From Trichormus sp. NMC-1 (lineage in GTDB: Bacteria > Cyanobacteriota > Cyanobacteriia > Cyanobacteriales > Nostocaceae), in the NCBI RefSeq assembly GCF_001858025.1, contig NZ_LZQD01000014.1, forward strand, positions 1-38,354: a DNA stretch of 38,354 nt. Reading direction: 5' to 3'. The stretch's first letter is position 1. Each line of letters begins with the position of its first letter. The translations under genes and the position numbers were made by a program. The notes below the pieces were generated by a model that did no database searches, had not been told where the DNA came from, and worked only from the letters and a program-made list of their open reading frames with translations. This document shows, piece by piece, positions 18,181 through 26,594 of the stretch.

Positions 18181-18954
18181 TTATTTACTGTTAGATTCTT
18201 TAACTATCGTCTGACCCATCCCCAACCGTGTCTTCATCCCCGTACCAGCAAACCGCGCATATTCAACTAATAAATTAGCTACATTTGCCAATAAAGGATC
18301 AGCACGGTTTAAAACTTGTAACGTTACATCTCCAACAAATCCATTTACAAACCCTTTATGTAATTGGTAACTTCGCGTTTGAATTTTGTGATTTTTAATT
18401 ACAACAGCATTACCAAGATAAGCAATTAATTCATCACCTCCTAAATAAACAGGTGCAAAATTATTCCAACGTTCTAACCAACTGCGGAACATTAATGTCG
18501 GTAAAGGCAGTGGTAAATTTGAGCCAGCTTGAGAAAAAGCAGTAGGAGTGATAAACTGCAAATCAAACTGTCTTAATGGTTCGGGTTCATTTCCTACTAA
18601 GTTTGTATAGAGTTCTTCGTAACTGGTTATTTCATCTTCACGATTGATGATATTGAACTTCGCACCGAGAAATTCTAGAGAATCAGAAAAATTTAGATGC
18701 GATATTGCTTTTGCTGATATTTCATTTAATCCACACAAAGATAGTTTGTAAAATTCCTCTGGATGGAATGTAATAAAATCTCTAGATGTGGAATAAAAGC
18801 CGATGATTCCTGAGTAGGAAAGAGAGGGTATAGTCTCGCTTCCCATTTCTAAACCTAGTTGTTGATGCAGTTGCTTTACCAATTCCAAGTTATAGGAACG
18901 AGGTAAAACTGTTGATGTAGATACGGTTAATGTAAAGGTTGATTGAATTAGCAT
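18181..18954 (-). CDS. cas6: Cas6 endonuclease of the type III-A operon
   Basis: A 257-residue Cas6. It has VKQLHQQLG near the N-terminus (a possible catalytic His), LQFITPTAFSQ, LPLPTLMFRSWLERWNNF, and the C-terminal glycine-rich loop FAGTGMKTRLGMGQ. The ATG at 18954 overlaps the csm5 stop by a few nt, so it is translationally coupled to csm5. An upstream in-frame ATG (18984) lies inside csm5. This is the standard-length Cas6, in contrast to the extended Cas6 in the type I operon and the HTH-fused Cas6 after array 2. Confidence 0.92.
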   Translation of the reverse strand: MLIQSTFTLTVSTSTVLPRSYNLELVKQLHQQLGLEMGSETIPSLSYSGIIGFYSTSRDFITFHPEEFYKLSLCGLNEISAKAISHLNFSDSLEFLGAKFNIINREDEITSYEELYTNLVGNEPEPLRQFDLQFITPTAFSQAGSNLPLPLPTLMFRSWLERWNNFAPVYLGGDELIAYLGNAVVIKNHKIQTRSYQLHKGFVNGFVGDVTLQVLNRADPLLANVANLLVEYARFAGTGMKTRLGMGQTIVKESNSK

Positions 18955-20309
18955 ATATCTGATAATATTTCGAGCTTTACCCATCCAGGAGCAAATTCTA
19001 TTTCTCCATTCTTATTCATTACAGTACGTCTGGATTTGGGAGCTTTAAATGATGAAGCACGATTTTGAGGACTACCACATTCATCAAGAATACCTCTTCT
19101 AGTTGTCTCATTTAAATGTAACCCAATTGTAGTTCCTAACATTCCACTTCCCCATCCTAATCGTAAGTTAAAAGGACATTCAGAATCTTTATAAAATTCA
19201 TTAATTATTTCAAAATTTAGGTTAATTTTTCTATCATTAATATTAATTAATTCATTTTGTATTTGCTGCCAATAATTTCGTTCATGACTCCATTGTTCTT
19301 GAGCAAATTCTTTACATATATTTAAGATATCTTCAATGGTTTGAAATGGAATTTTTATTCCATCATTTCGGCTAAACCAAGATAACATTCCAGTCATAGC
19401 TTCATATTCATCTATGTAGCCATCTATATTAACTCTAAATTCGGTTTTCACATTATGAATCATTTCAGCATAAATAGAACCACGATATTTTGCTATATTT
19501 TTTTGTGGTATAGAAGTTTTATCTATGTAGTAACTAGAAATGATCACTTCATCTAATAAGGATAAGTTAATATTGCCAGTTTTTAACATAGGTTGAGTAT
19601 CTGCAATTTTTACACTTCTCATGAAGTCTTTATTCGCTTCACTTTCGTGGTCAAATTGTCTATCTTGATAGGTCAACAAGAAGTTAGAAAATAAATCTTT
19701 CATAAACAGTTCATTACCTAAGTTTTTCTTGCTTCTACCGATTTTTCCATTTATTGTTAACCTGTCTTGAAGTTGTTGCTCAATCTCACTAAGTCGTGCT
19801 GGTTTATTTTTAAGCATATAGTATGTAATTGCAGTCCTGATTGCTCCTTTAATTGATGAACCAGGAATATATAATTGTCCAAAAGCATTACGAATTATTG
19901 GACGTACATGATTAACTCTATGTCGAAAGGATTTGCTTATGATTCCATAATCAGGAAAGATACTTTGATTTTCAAACCATTTATCACCTAAAGCTAACTC
20001 GATGACTTCTGCTATTTTTTCATCATCTTTTTCTTCAATTGCTTTAATATAGGCGGTTAAAGCTTTTCCTGAATTTAAATCCTTGATTCTCTCCCAAGGT
20101 TTTGGTTTCTGCAAGTAACCACGCTTATGCAACGCCTTTGTTAAGGCTTCCTGATTAGGAATATAAATTTTTTCAGGAGTTTGTAAATATTCAAATGGGT
20201 TTAATGTTTGTACTTCTGAACCAATATGTAAAATTGGACTGGTTAGCTGTATCCGTTTTGATTGATAGAAATCAGGTTTTTTAAGTACAAATTCAGGTGC
20301 AACAGTCAT
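18948..20309 (-). CDS. csm5: Type III-A Csm5 (Cas7 family)
   Basis: The 453-residue protein has Csm5 features: RIQLTSPILHIGSEVQTLNPFEYL at the N-terminus, AFGQLYIPGSSIKGAIRTAI (the GSS-x-KGA motif of Cas7-like subunits) near residues 142-161, KIADTQPML, and RLGWGSGMLGTTIGL near the C-terminus. Csm5 caps the 3' end of the crRNA in the Csm complex. It overlaps csm4 by 17 nt and cas6 by 7 nt. The length is slightly above the usual 350-400 residues. Confidence 0.93.
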   Translation of the reverse strand: MTVAPEFVLKKPDFYQSKRIQLTSPILHIGSEVQTLNPFEYLQTPEKIYIPNQEALTKALHKRGYLQKPKPWERIKDLNSGKALTAYIKAIEEKDDEKIAEVIELALGDKWFENQSIFPDYGIISKSFRHRVNHVRPIIRNAFGQLYIPGSSIKGAIRTAITYYMLKNKPARLSEIEQQLQDRLTINGKIGRSKKNLGNELFMKDLFSNFLLTYQDRQFDHESEANKDFMRSVKIADTQPMLKTGNINLSLLDEVIISSYYIDKTSIPQKNIAKYRGSIYAEMIHNVKTEFRVNIDGYIDEYEAMTGMLSWFSRNDGIKIPFQTIEDILNICKEFAQEQWSHERNYWQQIQNELININDRKINLNFEIINEFYKDSECPFNLRLGWGSGMLGTTIGLHLNETTRRGILDECGSPQNRASSFKAPKSRRTVMNKNGEIEFAPGWVKLEILSDIC

Positions 20310-21381
20310 GATTTTCTTTTTCCTGTACTTTAATTGGTAAACTTAAACTAATACCACTGCGATAAATACGATGTCTGTGGAAATTTTGGGGTGTAACATC
20401 TACCAGTTTTCCTCGTAGTGATGCAAGAAATACAGAACTTTCACTAAACATCCGCACCATTTGACGACGAATTTGGCTTTCTACTATCCATCCTCCTCTT
20501 TCTTGTATTTCATAACTGGAATTTTTCAGAAAGTCTGATGATATGGCAGAATCCCAAAGTAAACTGATTAAAGTGTGAAATTTACCATCTTGAAATTTAA
20601 CAACTTTGTCCCAAATTTTCGGTAATTTTAACCAATTAACTTCAAATCTTCCCGCACCACTAGAACGTTCTCCTCCTATTCCTTCTTCTCCTAAAAGATG
20701 TAAAGCTGCTTGCAGTTTATCGGCTAATTTTTCACCTTCTGGAGAAAGTTCTAAGAGAAAGTATAAACCTGCGGGATTTTCATCAGATGCAAATTGTACA
20801 AAGCCTGTATGATAGAGGTTAGTCGCTCTGGTGTTTCTATCAATTCCTATTTTGGGAACTTGTTGAGTTTTACAGGCTTTTTTATAATCGAATGTTCCTG
20901 ATGCTGCTAGTTCTCCTTGCGATTTATCTTCAGAATAATTTTCTAACTCCTGTTGATCTTTGTCTGTAAATCCTTGTCCTTGATACCATCTTTGCCAAAT
21001 TTCTAAAGGTAAATAATTGAGTTTTTTGTATGTTTTGAAGAATGCTAAATCATCATTTGGGTAGTTGATAGGAAATTTTAGAGGACGAGGAAGATAGTAA
21101 ATTGTTTTTTCAGGATTTCTATCTTTGCTATTCTCTCGATAAATGAAGGTAGAACTGATGCGAAATGGTGGAATTAATTCGGGGTTGTCTTTAGTGGGAA
21201 ATAGCTTTAATAATTGCTCTACTGCTTCTTTCCCAAATATTCGTGCATAGCTGCTAACCCATGCACTAAATAGGGTATCAGAACGGACGCGATCGCTCGT
21301 TTCTTCCATTCCTATTCCTATTTCTCCAAAATGCGCTGGATTTTTACCAAAGTTGAGTTTTACTAATTTCCAGACACTCAT
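20293..21381 (-). CDS. csm4: Type III-A Csm4 (Cas5 family)
   Basis: The 362-residue protein starts WKLVKLNFGKNPAHFGEIGIGMEETSDRVRSDTLFSAW, where RSDTLFSA is the Csm4/Cmr3-like early motif. Later blocks are FVQFASDENPAGLYFLLEL and a glycine-rich loop GEEGIGGERSSGAGRFEV typical of this subunit. Csm4 holds the 5' handle of the crRNA and contacts Cas10. The ATG overlaps the csm3 stop (ATGA), which indicates tight coupling. Confidence 0.94.
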   Translation of the reverse strand: MSVWKLVKLNFGKNPAHFGEIGIGMEETSDRVRSDTLFSAWVSSYARIFGKEAVEQLLKLFPTKDNPELIPPFRISSTFIYRENSKDRNPEKTIYYLPRPLKFPINYPNDDLAFFKTYKKLNYLPLEIWQRWYQGQGFTDKDQQELENYSEDKSQGELAASGTFDYKKACKTQQVPKIGIDRNTRATNLYHTGFVQFASDENPAGLYFLLELSPEGEKLADKLQAALHLLGEEGIGGERSSGAGRFEVNWLKLPKIWDKVVKFQDGKFHTLISLLWDSAISSDFLKNSSYEIQERGGWIVESQIRRQMVRMFSESSVFLASLRGKLVDVTPQNFHRHRIYRSGISLSLPIKVQEKENHDCCT

Positions 21382-22376
21382 GATTCATTTCCTGGTAAAT
21401 TTTTCTGCATTTCATCGCTTAAATTACCAAATTTTTTAAGTAGATTTAATGTGTCTTCAACTGCAATTATTGATTGTTTAAATTCGACACCATCCTCTAC
21501 CACTTGTCGATATTGTTTCAAATTTCGCCAAAAACATTGATAGTTTTTGAATCTAACTTTACCGTAGCCACGAGAACCATGACCGCCCAAAGCATCATCT
21601 TCTAACAGCGAGAGAGCGATCGCAATATTCCGCAAATCTTTCGCTGCTTCAATAAATGCTTCTTGTTCTGTTTGACTATCTTCTGCTTCAACCGTATAAA
21701 CTAGCTGAAAGTCAAATTCCGCTCCTGCTGGTACTCGCTCAATTTGACGGGGATTCGCTGCTGCTGTCACGCGATCTAAACCATTTTCCCATTTCCATTC
21801 GGTCATGTATAAACCTGTGTCAATTCGCTCTAGTTTTTTAGCTGACTCTTTATACAAGTGACAATCTCGCACAATTATTTTTGCTGGAGAGTTACGACCC
21901 CTGAGAATCTTGCTATATTCCACCCCAGAAAAGATTTGAGTAACAGATTGGTCATTTTGCTTAACTATGTCTAAATTTTCCGCTACTGCGTCCGCTGTTT
22001 TTACCCAGAAATTAGAACTCCCAGTTGAACCAAATAATCTACTGATAGGACAAGTTCGCGCTCCTTCATAGGGAATTGTCTGTCTATCAATTTCTGTATA
22101 TCCGTCTAATAAATCATCACTTTCATAACGAAAAGTATCTCTACTTCCAGCACGATTTAAAGGCTTATTGTGAACTCTTTCTAAAAGAGAGCGAAGTTTT
22201 CCTTTTATAGAAGAACCAGGTAAGTAAGGATATTGTGTAATTGGGTCACGCGCCACAGGTTTATCTAATCCCCCGATATCCATTTTTCCTTCACCACCTC
22301 CAATATGTAACCCAGTCTCTACAATAAGAATTCCTTCGATACGGAACTTACCAAGTAATTTTTTCTGTTGCAACAT
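21378..22376 (-). CDS. csm3: Type III-A backbone RNase Csm3 (Cas7 family)
   Basis: Csm3 forms the crRNA-bound filament and cuts target RNA at 6-nt intervals. The protein (332 residues from the ATG at 22376) has TGLHIGGGEGKMDIGGLD, PITQYPYLPGSSIKGKLR and the C-terminal DDALGGHGSRGYGKV. Asp38 in GGLDKPV aligns with the catalytic Asp33 of characterised Csm3 proteins, so target RNA cleavage is probably retained. It is longer than the usual ~220 residues because of a longer middle region and a C-terminal tail after VRFKN. The start is supported by an AAGGAAA ribosome binding site and a 10-bp gap after csm2. Confidence 0.94.
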   Translation of the reverse strand: MLQQKKLLGKFRIEGILIVETGLHIGGGEGKMDIGGLDKPVARDPITQYPYLPGSSIKGKLRSLLERVHNKPLNRAGSRDTFRYESDDLLDGYTEIDRQTIPYEGARTCPISRLFGSTGSSNFWVKTADAVAENLDIVKQNDQSVTQIFSGVEYSKILRGRNSPAKIIVRDCHLYKESAKKLERIDTGLYMTEWKWENGLDRVTAAANPRQIERVPAGAEFDFQLVYTVEAEDSQTEQEAFIEAAKDLRNIAIALSLLEDDALGGHGSRGYGKVRFKNYQCFWRNLKQYRQVVEDGVEFKQSIIAVEDTLNLLKKFGNLSDEMQKNLPGNES

Positions 22377-22386
22377 TGATTTTTCC

Positions 22387-22917
22387 TTATTTTGACTTAT
22401 TTGTTTCAGCAGCTTTGTGATAAGCAATGATAGATTCAATTAAATTTTCTAACCGATAAAAATCTGGGGTGTCCTTGATTCTATCTATTGCTTCTGAAAG
22501 CACATCATTCAATGGCTTAACTGGATTTGTTTTTTCATTATCTTTGCGAGCAGTAGCATAGGCTAATTTAGGTTTAAGCAGCACTATCTCTGTTTCAATA
22601 GTCGAAAATTGTTCATCTTTGTCTTGAGCAAGTTTTACTTTAAGACGATTAACTGCATCTAAAAATTTGCGAATTTGGTTTGTTTTCAATCCTATTTCTT
22701 GTAAATATTCTCCTAACTCTTTGGCTTGATTAACCAAACAGCGAATATCATAGTTTCGCAATTCTTCATCTTTTAAATTTTTGATAGTCTGAATCATCTT
22801 CTTGTCAGCAGTTAGTTCCGTTTGTACTTCAAATCGTTTTGGGGATGTTTCAACTGCTTTAGATTGTGGAGATTTCATCTCTGGTTTAGAGTTTAATCTT
22901 TTAGGTGGTTGTATCAT
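22387..22917 (-). CDS. csm2: Type III-A small subunit Csm2
   Basis: The 176-residue, mainly helical protein matches Csm2: LKTNQIRKFLDAVNRLK, then LLKPKLAYATARK, and near the end FYRLENLIESIIAYHKA. Csm2 binds target RNA along the belly of the Csm complex. The first ~45 residues (many Lys/Ser/Pro) are a low-complexity extension absent from short Csm2 proteins; internal Met at residue 41 is an alternative start. It overlaps the cas10 3' end by 17 nt. Confidence 0.93.
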   Translation of the reverse strand: MIQPPKRLNSKPEMKSPQSKAVETSPKRFEVQTELTADKKMIQTIKNLKDEELRNYDIRCLVNQAKELGEYLQEIGLKTNQIRKFLDAVNRLKVKLAQDKDEQFSTIETEIVLLKPKLAYATARKDNEKTNPVKPLNDVLSEAIDRIKDTPDFYRLENLIESIIAYHKAAETNKSK

Positions 22918-25201
22918 TGTTTTGGGTACGATTTAATAATTCAATCCAAGTAGCAATAGCACGAAAATAAGGCGCATTGTAAGGACTTTTTAAAGAAGTC
23001 CGAAAATCATCATTCTTTAATACTTCTCTCGATAATCTCGATAAAGTATAAGCTATCTTGGGTAGATGCAAATAATAGCGATTTCCTAAAGCCTCCTGTG
23101 TTTTTTTATCATTAAATTTTTCTAAAGCTTGTTCTTGAATTTGTGCAGTTATTAGTAAATTTCGCACAAAATTATGGGAATAATTCACCCCTATATTTTG
23201 CTGTTCTAATATCTCTACAAATGGCAGGATACCTAAAAACTTGGGCTTGTTTTCTGAAGATAGATATTTCTTAATATCACTATCAAGATGATCATCATTT
23301 ATATCTTCTATTCCCAACCATTCATCCCATTTGAAAACTTGACCAAATAATCCTAAACTATCTCTACCATTTGCTTTAGCTGCATCTTCAGCATGACCAG
23401 AAGATTTAGCTGCTTGATAAAGAGGGAATTTGGGTGTATCAATACTGATTCCACCTGATAGAGTAATATCTGGATTATATCCCGTATATGCTCGAAAACA
23501 TTGATAAACATCAAAGCCAAAATTTACCGCTTCATTCCATGCACCACTAATAAATAAATCATCACCCCCTGCATATATAAACAGTATATTATATGGCTCA
23601 TCTTTTGGCAATAATTGTTTAAAATTTTCAGGAGGAATATTTACATTTCTTTTTTCTGCCAAACTATTGAGATAGACTTTAAAGAAATAGCTCATTTGCC
23701 TGGAAAGTCCAGCTAATCTAGTTAATGTTTGATTTTCACCTAAACCTTTGGCAAATATTTGTCCTAATTTATCTACATCCATTCTTAAAGATGCAACTCT
23801 TTCAATTCCTTGGGCTTTTTTTGCCATTTCTTCAGCACGCATAAAGCCAAAGTCTTTTTGATATTCTAATTTTTCTTCACTACGCTTTCCATAATTTCCT
23901 AATAGTAATGGTACAATGTATGATAACTTATAGTTTTTTATCTCCCAATTATTAATGAGAAGTATAATCTCATTATCTTGAGATAAATTTACAGCATCTT
24001 CCAGTTTTGAAAAGAAATAGTAGTAATTATTGGCCAGATAAATCCTATCAACAGAGCCTTTAATCCTAAATTTTTGAATCTTCGATCTTTTAGAGCGTAA
24101 TACAGCTTTTACATCCAATAAATTATCTCCTAATTCAAACATTGTTCGACACATCCAGCAAGCAGAAGAAGAATCTTGATTAAGGCGAATTAAGGGTTTT
24201 AAACTCTGTAAATCGTCACGATGGCAAATTGTACAAGGTGTATGACTTCTAGTAACTTTTAAAAAATCATTAATCTCATGGGAAAATTTACATGATTTCT
24301 GTTTAGCCAATTTTTTAGTTACTTTTGTCCAGTAACAAGCAAAACTTTGATTATTTAAAGATTGATTTGGTACAGTTAACGAGTCTATCGCTAAAAATAA
24401 TTGTCCTTTAAATGTACGTCTAAGCCAATTATTAAAATCTTGTCTAATTTTATTAATAACTTTGTTTACTTGCTCAGTATTATCAGAAGCTATTAAATAA
24501 AAGTTACCACCACCTGCATAAATTACATTAGTCCGAGGAAGTTCTAATTTATCTAACAATTGTTGTACTACTTCTTCCGTAACTAATTCTAAATAAAAAC
24601 TTCTAGCTCTTAATGATTTTAATGCACCATCAGAAGAAATCGTATAAATGAATTTTTGAATCCCTGATAAGTCACCAGCAATTAAAGTAACATTTTCAGA
24701 TTCAGAATTATTCACTAAAACTGATGCAACTGCGGCGGTACTTTTAACTAAATCTATTAAGGCTATATTTTCTGATCCGAAACTAATAAATGATCCAAAT
24801 TTTTCTAAAAATAAAGTTAACAAAGATAGATTTTCACAATCTTCCTGCTCTAAACTATCTAAAGCTATTTTTAACTCTTGTCTAAAATTATTTAGACCTG
24901 GTATTTCTGTAACTGGATAGGGAATTTTAGGATCACTATTATCAATAGCTTGAGGTTGCCAATAATGCTCTTTTAATTGTCCTTTTTCAAGATTCACATA
25001 ATCAAATAGTAATCTTAAAGCCTGTGGTTCTCCATCTGAAGGCCAAGATAGAATTTTCTGAGCTTCTTCGACAGCACTATCAATAATATTTGGAGATGAT
25101 TGAAATAACTTACTTACAACATCAGATTTAGCCCATTTTGCTAAAACTGCGATCGCTTGTTGAACAACTTGTAATGCAACCTTTTCAGAACTTGTCATCA
25201 T
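22901..25201 (-). CDS. cas10: Type III-A signature subunit Cas10/Csm1, HD-less with intact GGDD
   Basis: The 766-residue protein is Cas10/Csm1. GDLSGIQKFIYTI (residues ~178-190) begins the first palm domain. A zinc-binding cysteine pair set, CTIC and CWMC, follows in the middle. The second palm has FIYAGGDDLFISG at ~540-552, the cyclase motif that makes cyclic oligoadenylates. ITLSGGISIDTPKFPLYQAA follows. The N-terminus (VALQVVQQAIAVLAKWAK) lines up with the usual HD-domain start but has no His-Asp pair, so the ssDNase activity is probably missing. The start codon abuts the csx3-ATPase stop (TAATGATG). Confidence 0.95.
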   Translation of the reverse strand: MMTSSEKVALQVVQQAIAVLAKWAKSDVVSKLFQSSPNIIDSAVEEAQKILSWPSDGEPQALRLLFDYVNLEKGQLKEHYWQPQAIDNSDPKIPYPVTEIPGLNNFRQELKIALDSLEQEDCENLSLLTLFLEKFGSFISFGSENIALIDLVKSTAAVASVLVNNSESENVTLIAGDLSGIQKFIYTISSDGALKSLRARSFYLELVTEEVVQQLLDKLELPRTNVIYAGGGNFYLIASDNTEQVNKVINKIRQDFNNWLRRTFKGQLFLAIDSLTVPNQSLNNQSFACYWTKVTKKLAKQKSCKFSHEINDFLKVTRSHTPCTICHRDDLQSLKPLIRLNQDSSSACWMCRTMFELGDNLLDVKAVLRSKRSKIQKFRIKGSVDRIYLANNYYYFFSKLEDAVNLSQDNEIILLINNWEIKNYKLSYIVPLLLGNYGKRSEEKLEYQKDFGFMRAEEMAKKAQGIERVASLRMDVDKLGQIFAKGLGENQTLTRLAGLSRQMSYFFKVYLNSLAEKRNVNIPPENFKQLLPKDEPYNILFIYAGGDDLFISGAWNEAVNFGFDVYQCFRAYTGYNPDITLSGGISIDTPKFPLYQAAKSSGHAEDAAKANGRDSLGLFGQVFKWDEWLGIEDINDDHLDSDIKKYLSSENKPKFLGILPFVEILEQQNIGVNYSHNFVRNLLITAQIQEQALEKFNDKKTQEALGNRYYLHLPKIAYTLSRLSREVLKNDDFRTSLKSPYNAPYFRAIATWIELLNRTQNNDTTT

Positions 25202-26127
25202 TAAAACTCCCTACCACTACTCAACCCCACCAAAACCCCAGCCAAAGCCCGAATCATCGGACGCACAGATACATCCTCCCCACGTTTCAAGCAATGCACA
25301 CTTCCCCTCAGAATCGGCATTTCCTGGGAAATCACATCTTCCACACCCTCATAATCACTATAAATAATGGCCACCACCGACAAACCCAGAGATTTACATA
25401 ACTCTTCCCAAGGTGCAATCTCAGTTTCATCTTTGACCAAAATCACCGCATGAGTCGCTTCCCCCATAATCAACCGGTTAGCATTGGAAATTTTACCCCC
25501 AACATCAAACACAAATATCGGTGTATTAATCCCCCTGACTTCCTGTGCCTTCAGTTGTCCAAATTCCGGGGTAAAACCCGCCTTGTACTCCGTTTTTAAC
25601 CTATTTGCTAAATCTGCGTCCCGTCGTGCGGTTTCCCCATACCAAGAACCATCCCCATCTGGACAACCAGAGATAAAATAGGATTCCGGTGCATTGGGAA
25701 TCTGTAACAACGCTTGTTTTAGACCTTCCCGGAAACAGGTCTTTCCTGTGTTCGCAAACCCACAAATCACCAATTTGATACTTGACTGCTGCTTTGTTCG
25801 CACCACATCCAAAATATCCCCGACTTGATAATCAGGATGTTTACTAATGGTGACTACGTACCTATCCAGTCCCTTATCACCAATCTTGGGGTCAAACAGA
25901 GCGATCGCATCATACAATTTAGATAAATTATCAGCTAATACCTGACTCACCAGTACCGATGTCCGACCGTTGATTTTAATCAGCGAACCCCCCGGTAATT
26001 CACCAGAAACAATCATTTGATTCAATCTGGTGGCTGCATCACGGACAATTTCATCACCTGTGGTCAAGGTAGCGCCAAATCCGACCTTTAAAACATCACC
26101 GTCTAAACTGATATGGTAAATACTCAT
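25201..26127 (-). CDS. csx3: Csx3-like domain fused to a P-loop ATPase domain
   Basis: This 308-residue fusion has an N-terminal Csx3 (Crn3 ring nuclease family) domain, residues 1-108, then a P-loop NTPase domain with GFANTGKT (~122-129) and a Walker B-like FVFDVGG. The Csx3 part resembles the separate csx3 next door, but the two histidines of its AHKLAH motif are Asp66 and Lys70 here (ADNLSK). The histidine of ITH is Lys96, with His97 next to it. FDP is kept. The Csx3 part may therefore be inactive, regulatory or altered in chemistry. Csx3-AAA fusions are known from cyanobacterial type III loci. ATG at 26127 chosen from the family start; it overlaps cas10 by 1 nt. Confidence 0.9.
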   Translation of the reverse strand: MSIYHISLDGDVLKVGFGATLTTGDEIVRDAATRLNQMIVSGELPGGSLIKINGRTSVLVSQVLADNLSKLYDAIALFDPKIGDKGLDRYVVTISKHPDYQVGDILDVVRTKQQSSIKLVICGFANTGKTCFREGLKQALLQIPNAPESYFISGCPDGDGSWYGETARRDADLANRLKTEYKAGFTPEFGQLKAQEVRGINTPIFVFDVGGKISNANRLIMGEATHAVILVKDETEIAPWEELCKSLGLSVVAIIYSDYEGVEDVISQEMPILRGSVHCLKRGEDVSVRPMIRALAGVLVGLSSGREF

Positions 26128-26189
26128 TAAATGGCACTGGATTAGAAAATAATTAAGACAAGACTCAAGTAATTCCCTCAACTAAAACT

Positions 26190-26495
26190 TCAATCAATCA
26201 AGTCTCCCAGTTTATATGCAGGATTGTGTGTGATGCAAATCACATATTTACCTAGTTTCGGATCAAAAAAACCAATTGCTCCGTAAATATGTGCTAACTT
26301 ATGTGCCAACACAAAAGCTACAGGTATAGAAACGGGTCCATTAATCCTTAGCAGTTGTCCTCCAGTAAGTTCTTGTGACTGTGCCATTTGCTCTAATTTT
26401 GCAGCAGCATCTTTCACAATCTGGTCATTTTGAGCAGGTTCAGCAAAACTCACCCGTAAAATATCGTCTTTTAACTCAATGTTGTAAGTAGTCAT
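26190..26495 (-). CDS. csx3: Csx3/Crn3 ring nuclease (stand-alone)
   Basis: The 101-residue protein is a complete single Csx3 domain. It keeps LAHKLAH (His65, His69), FDP (Asp78) and CITH (His90), corresponding to the His/Asp/His set reported for the Archaeoglobus Csx3 ring nuclease that degrades cyclic tetra-adenylate. It is the first gene of the type III-A operon, diverging from the WYL regulator across a 99-bp intergenic region. Expected role: shutting off the cyclic oligoadenylate signal that activates Csx1. Confidence 0.92.
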   Translation of the reverse strand: MTTYNIELKDDILRVSFAEPAQNDQIVKDAAAKLEQMAQSQELTGGQLLRINGPVSIPVAFVLAHKLAHIYGAIGFFDPKLGKYVICITHNPAYKLGDLID

Positions 26496-26594
26496 TGCCT
26501 TTACTTAGTGAGCAACTATCACATCATACATGGCATTGGAAGCAGCCTATTCCAGATTGGTTTATGCTGGACTGATACCCAAAGTCCTAGATAA
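26496..26594. promoter_or_regulatory. Divergent promoter region between csx3 and the WYL regulator
   Basis: The 99-bp region separates the start of the leftward type III-A operon from the rightward WYL gene, so promoters for both must lie in or near it. On the minus strand TATGAT occurs about 25 nt before the csx3 ATG and is a candidate -10 box without a good -35. No convincing operator palindrome is visible. Autoregulation by the WYL protein is an inference from the arrangement. Confidence 0.4.
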
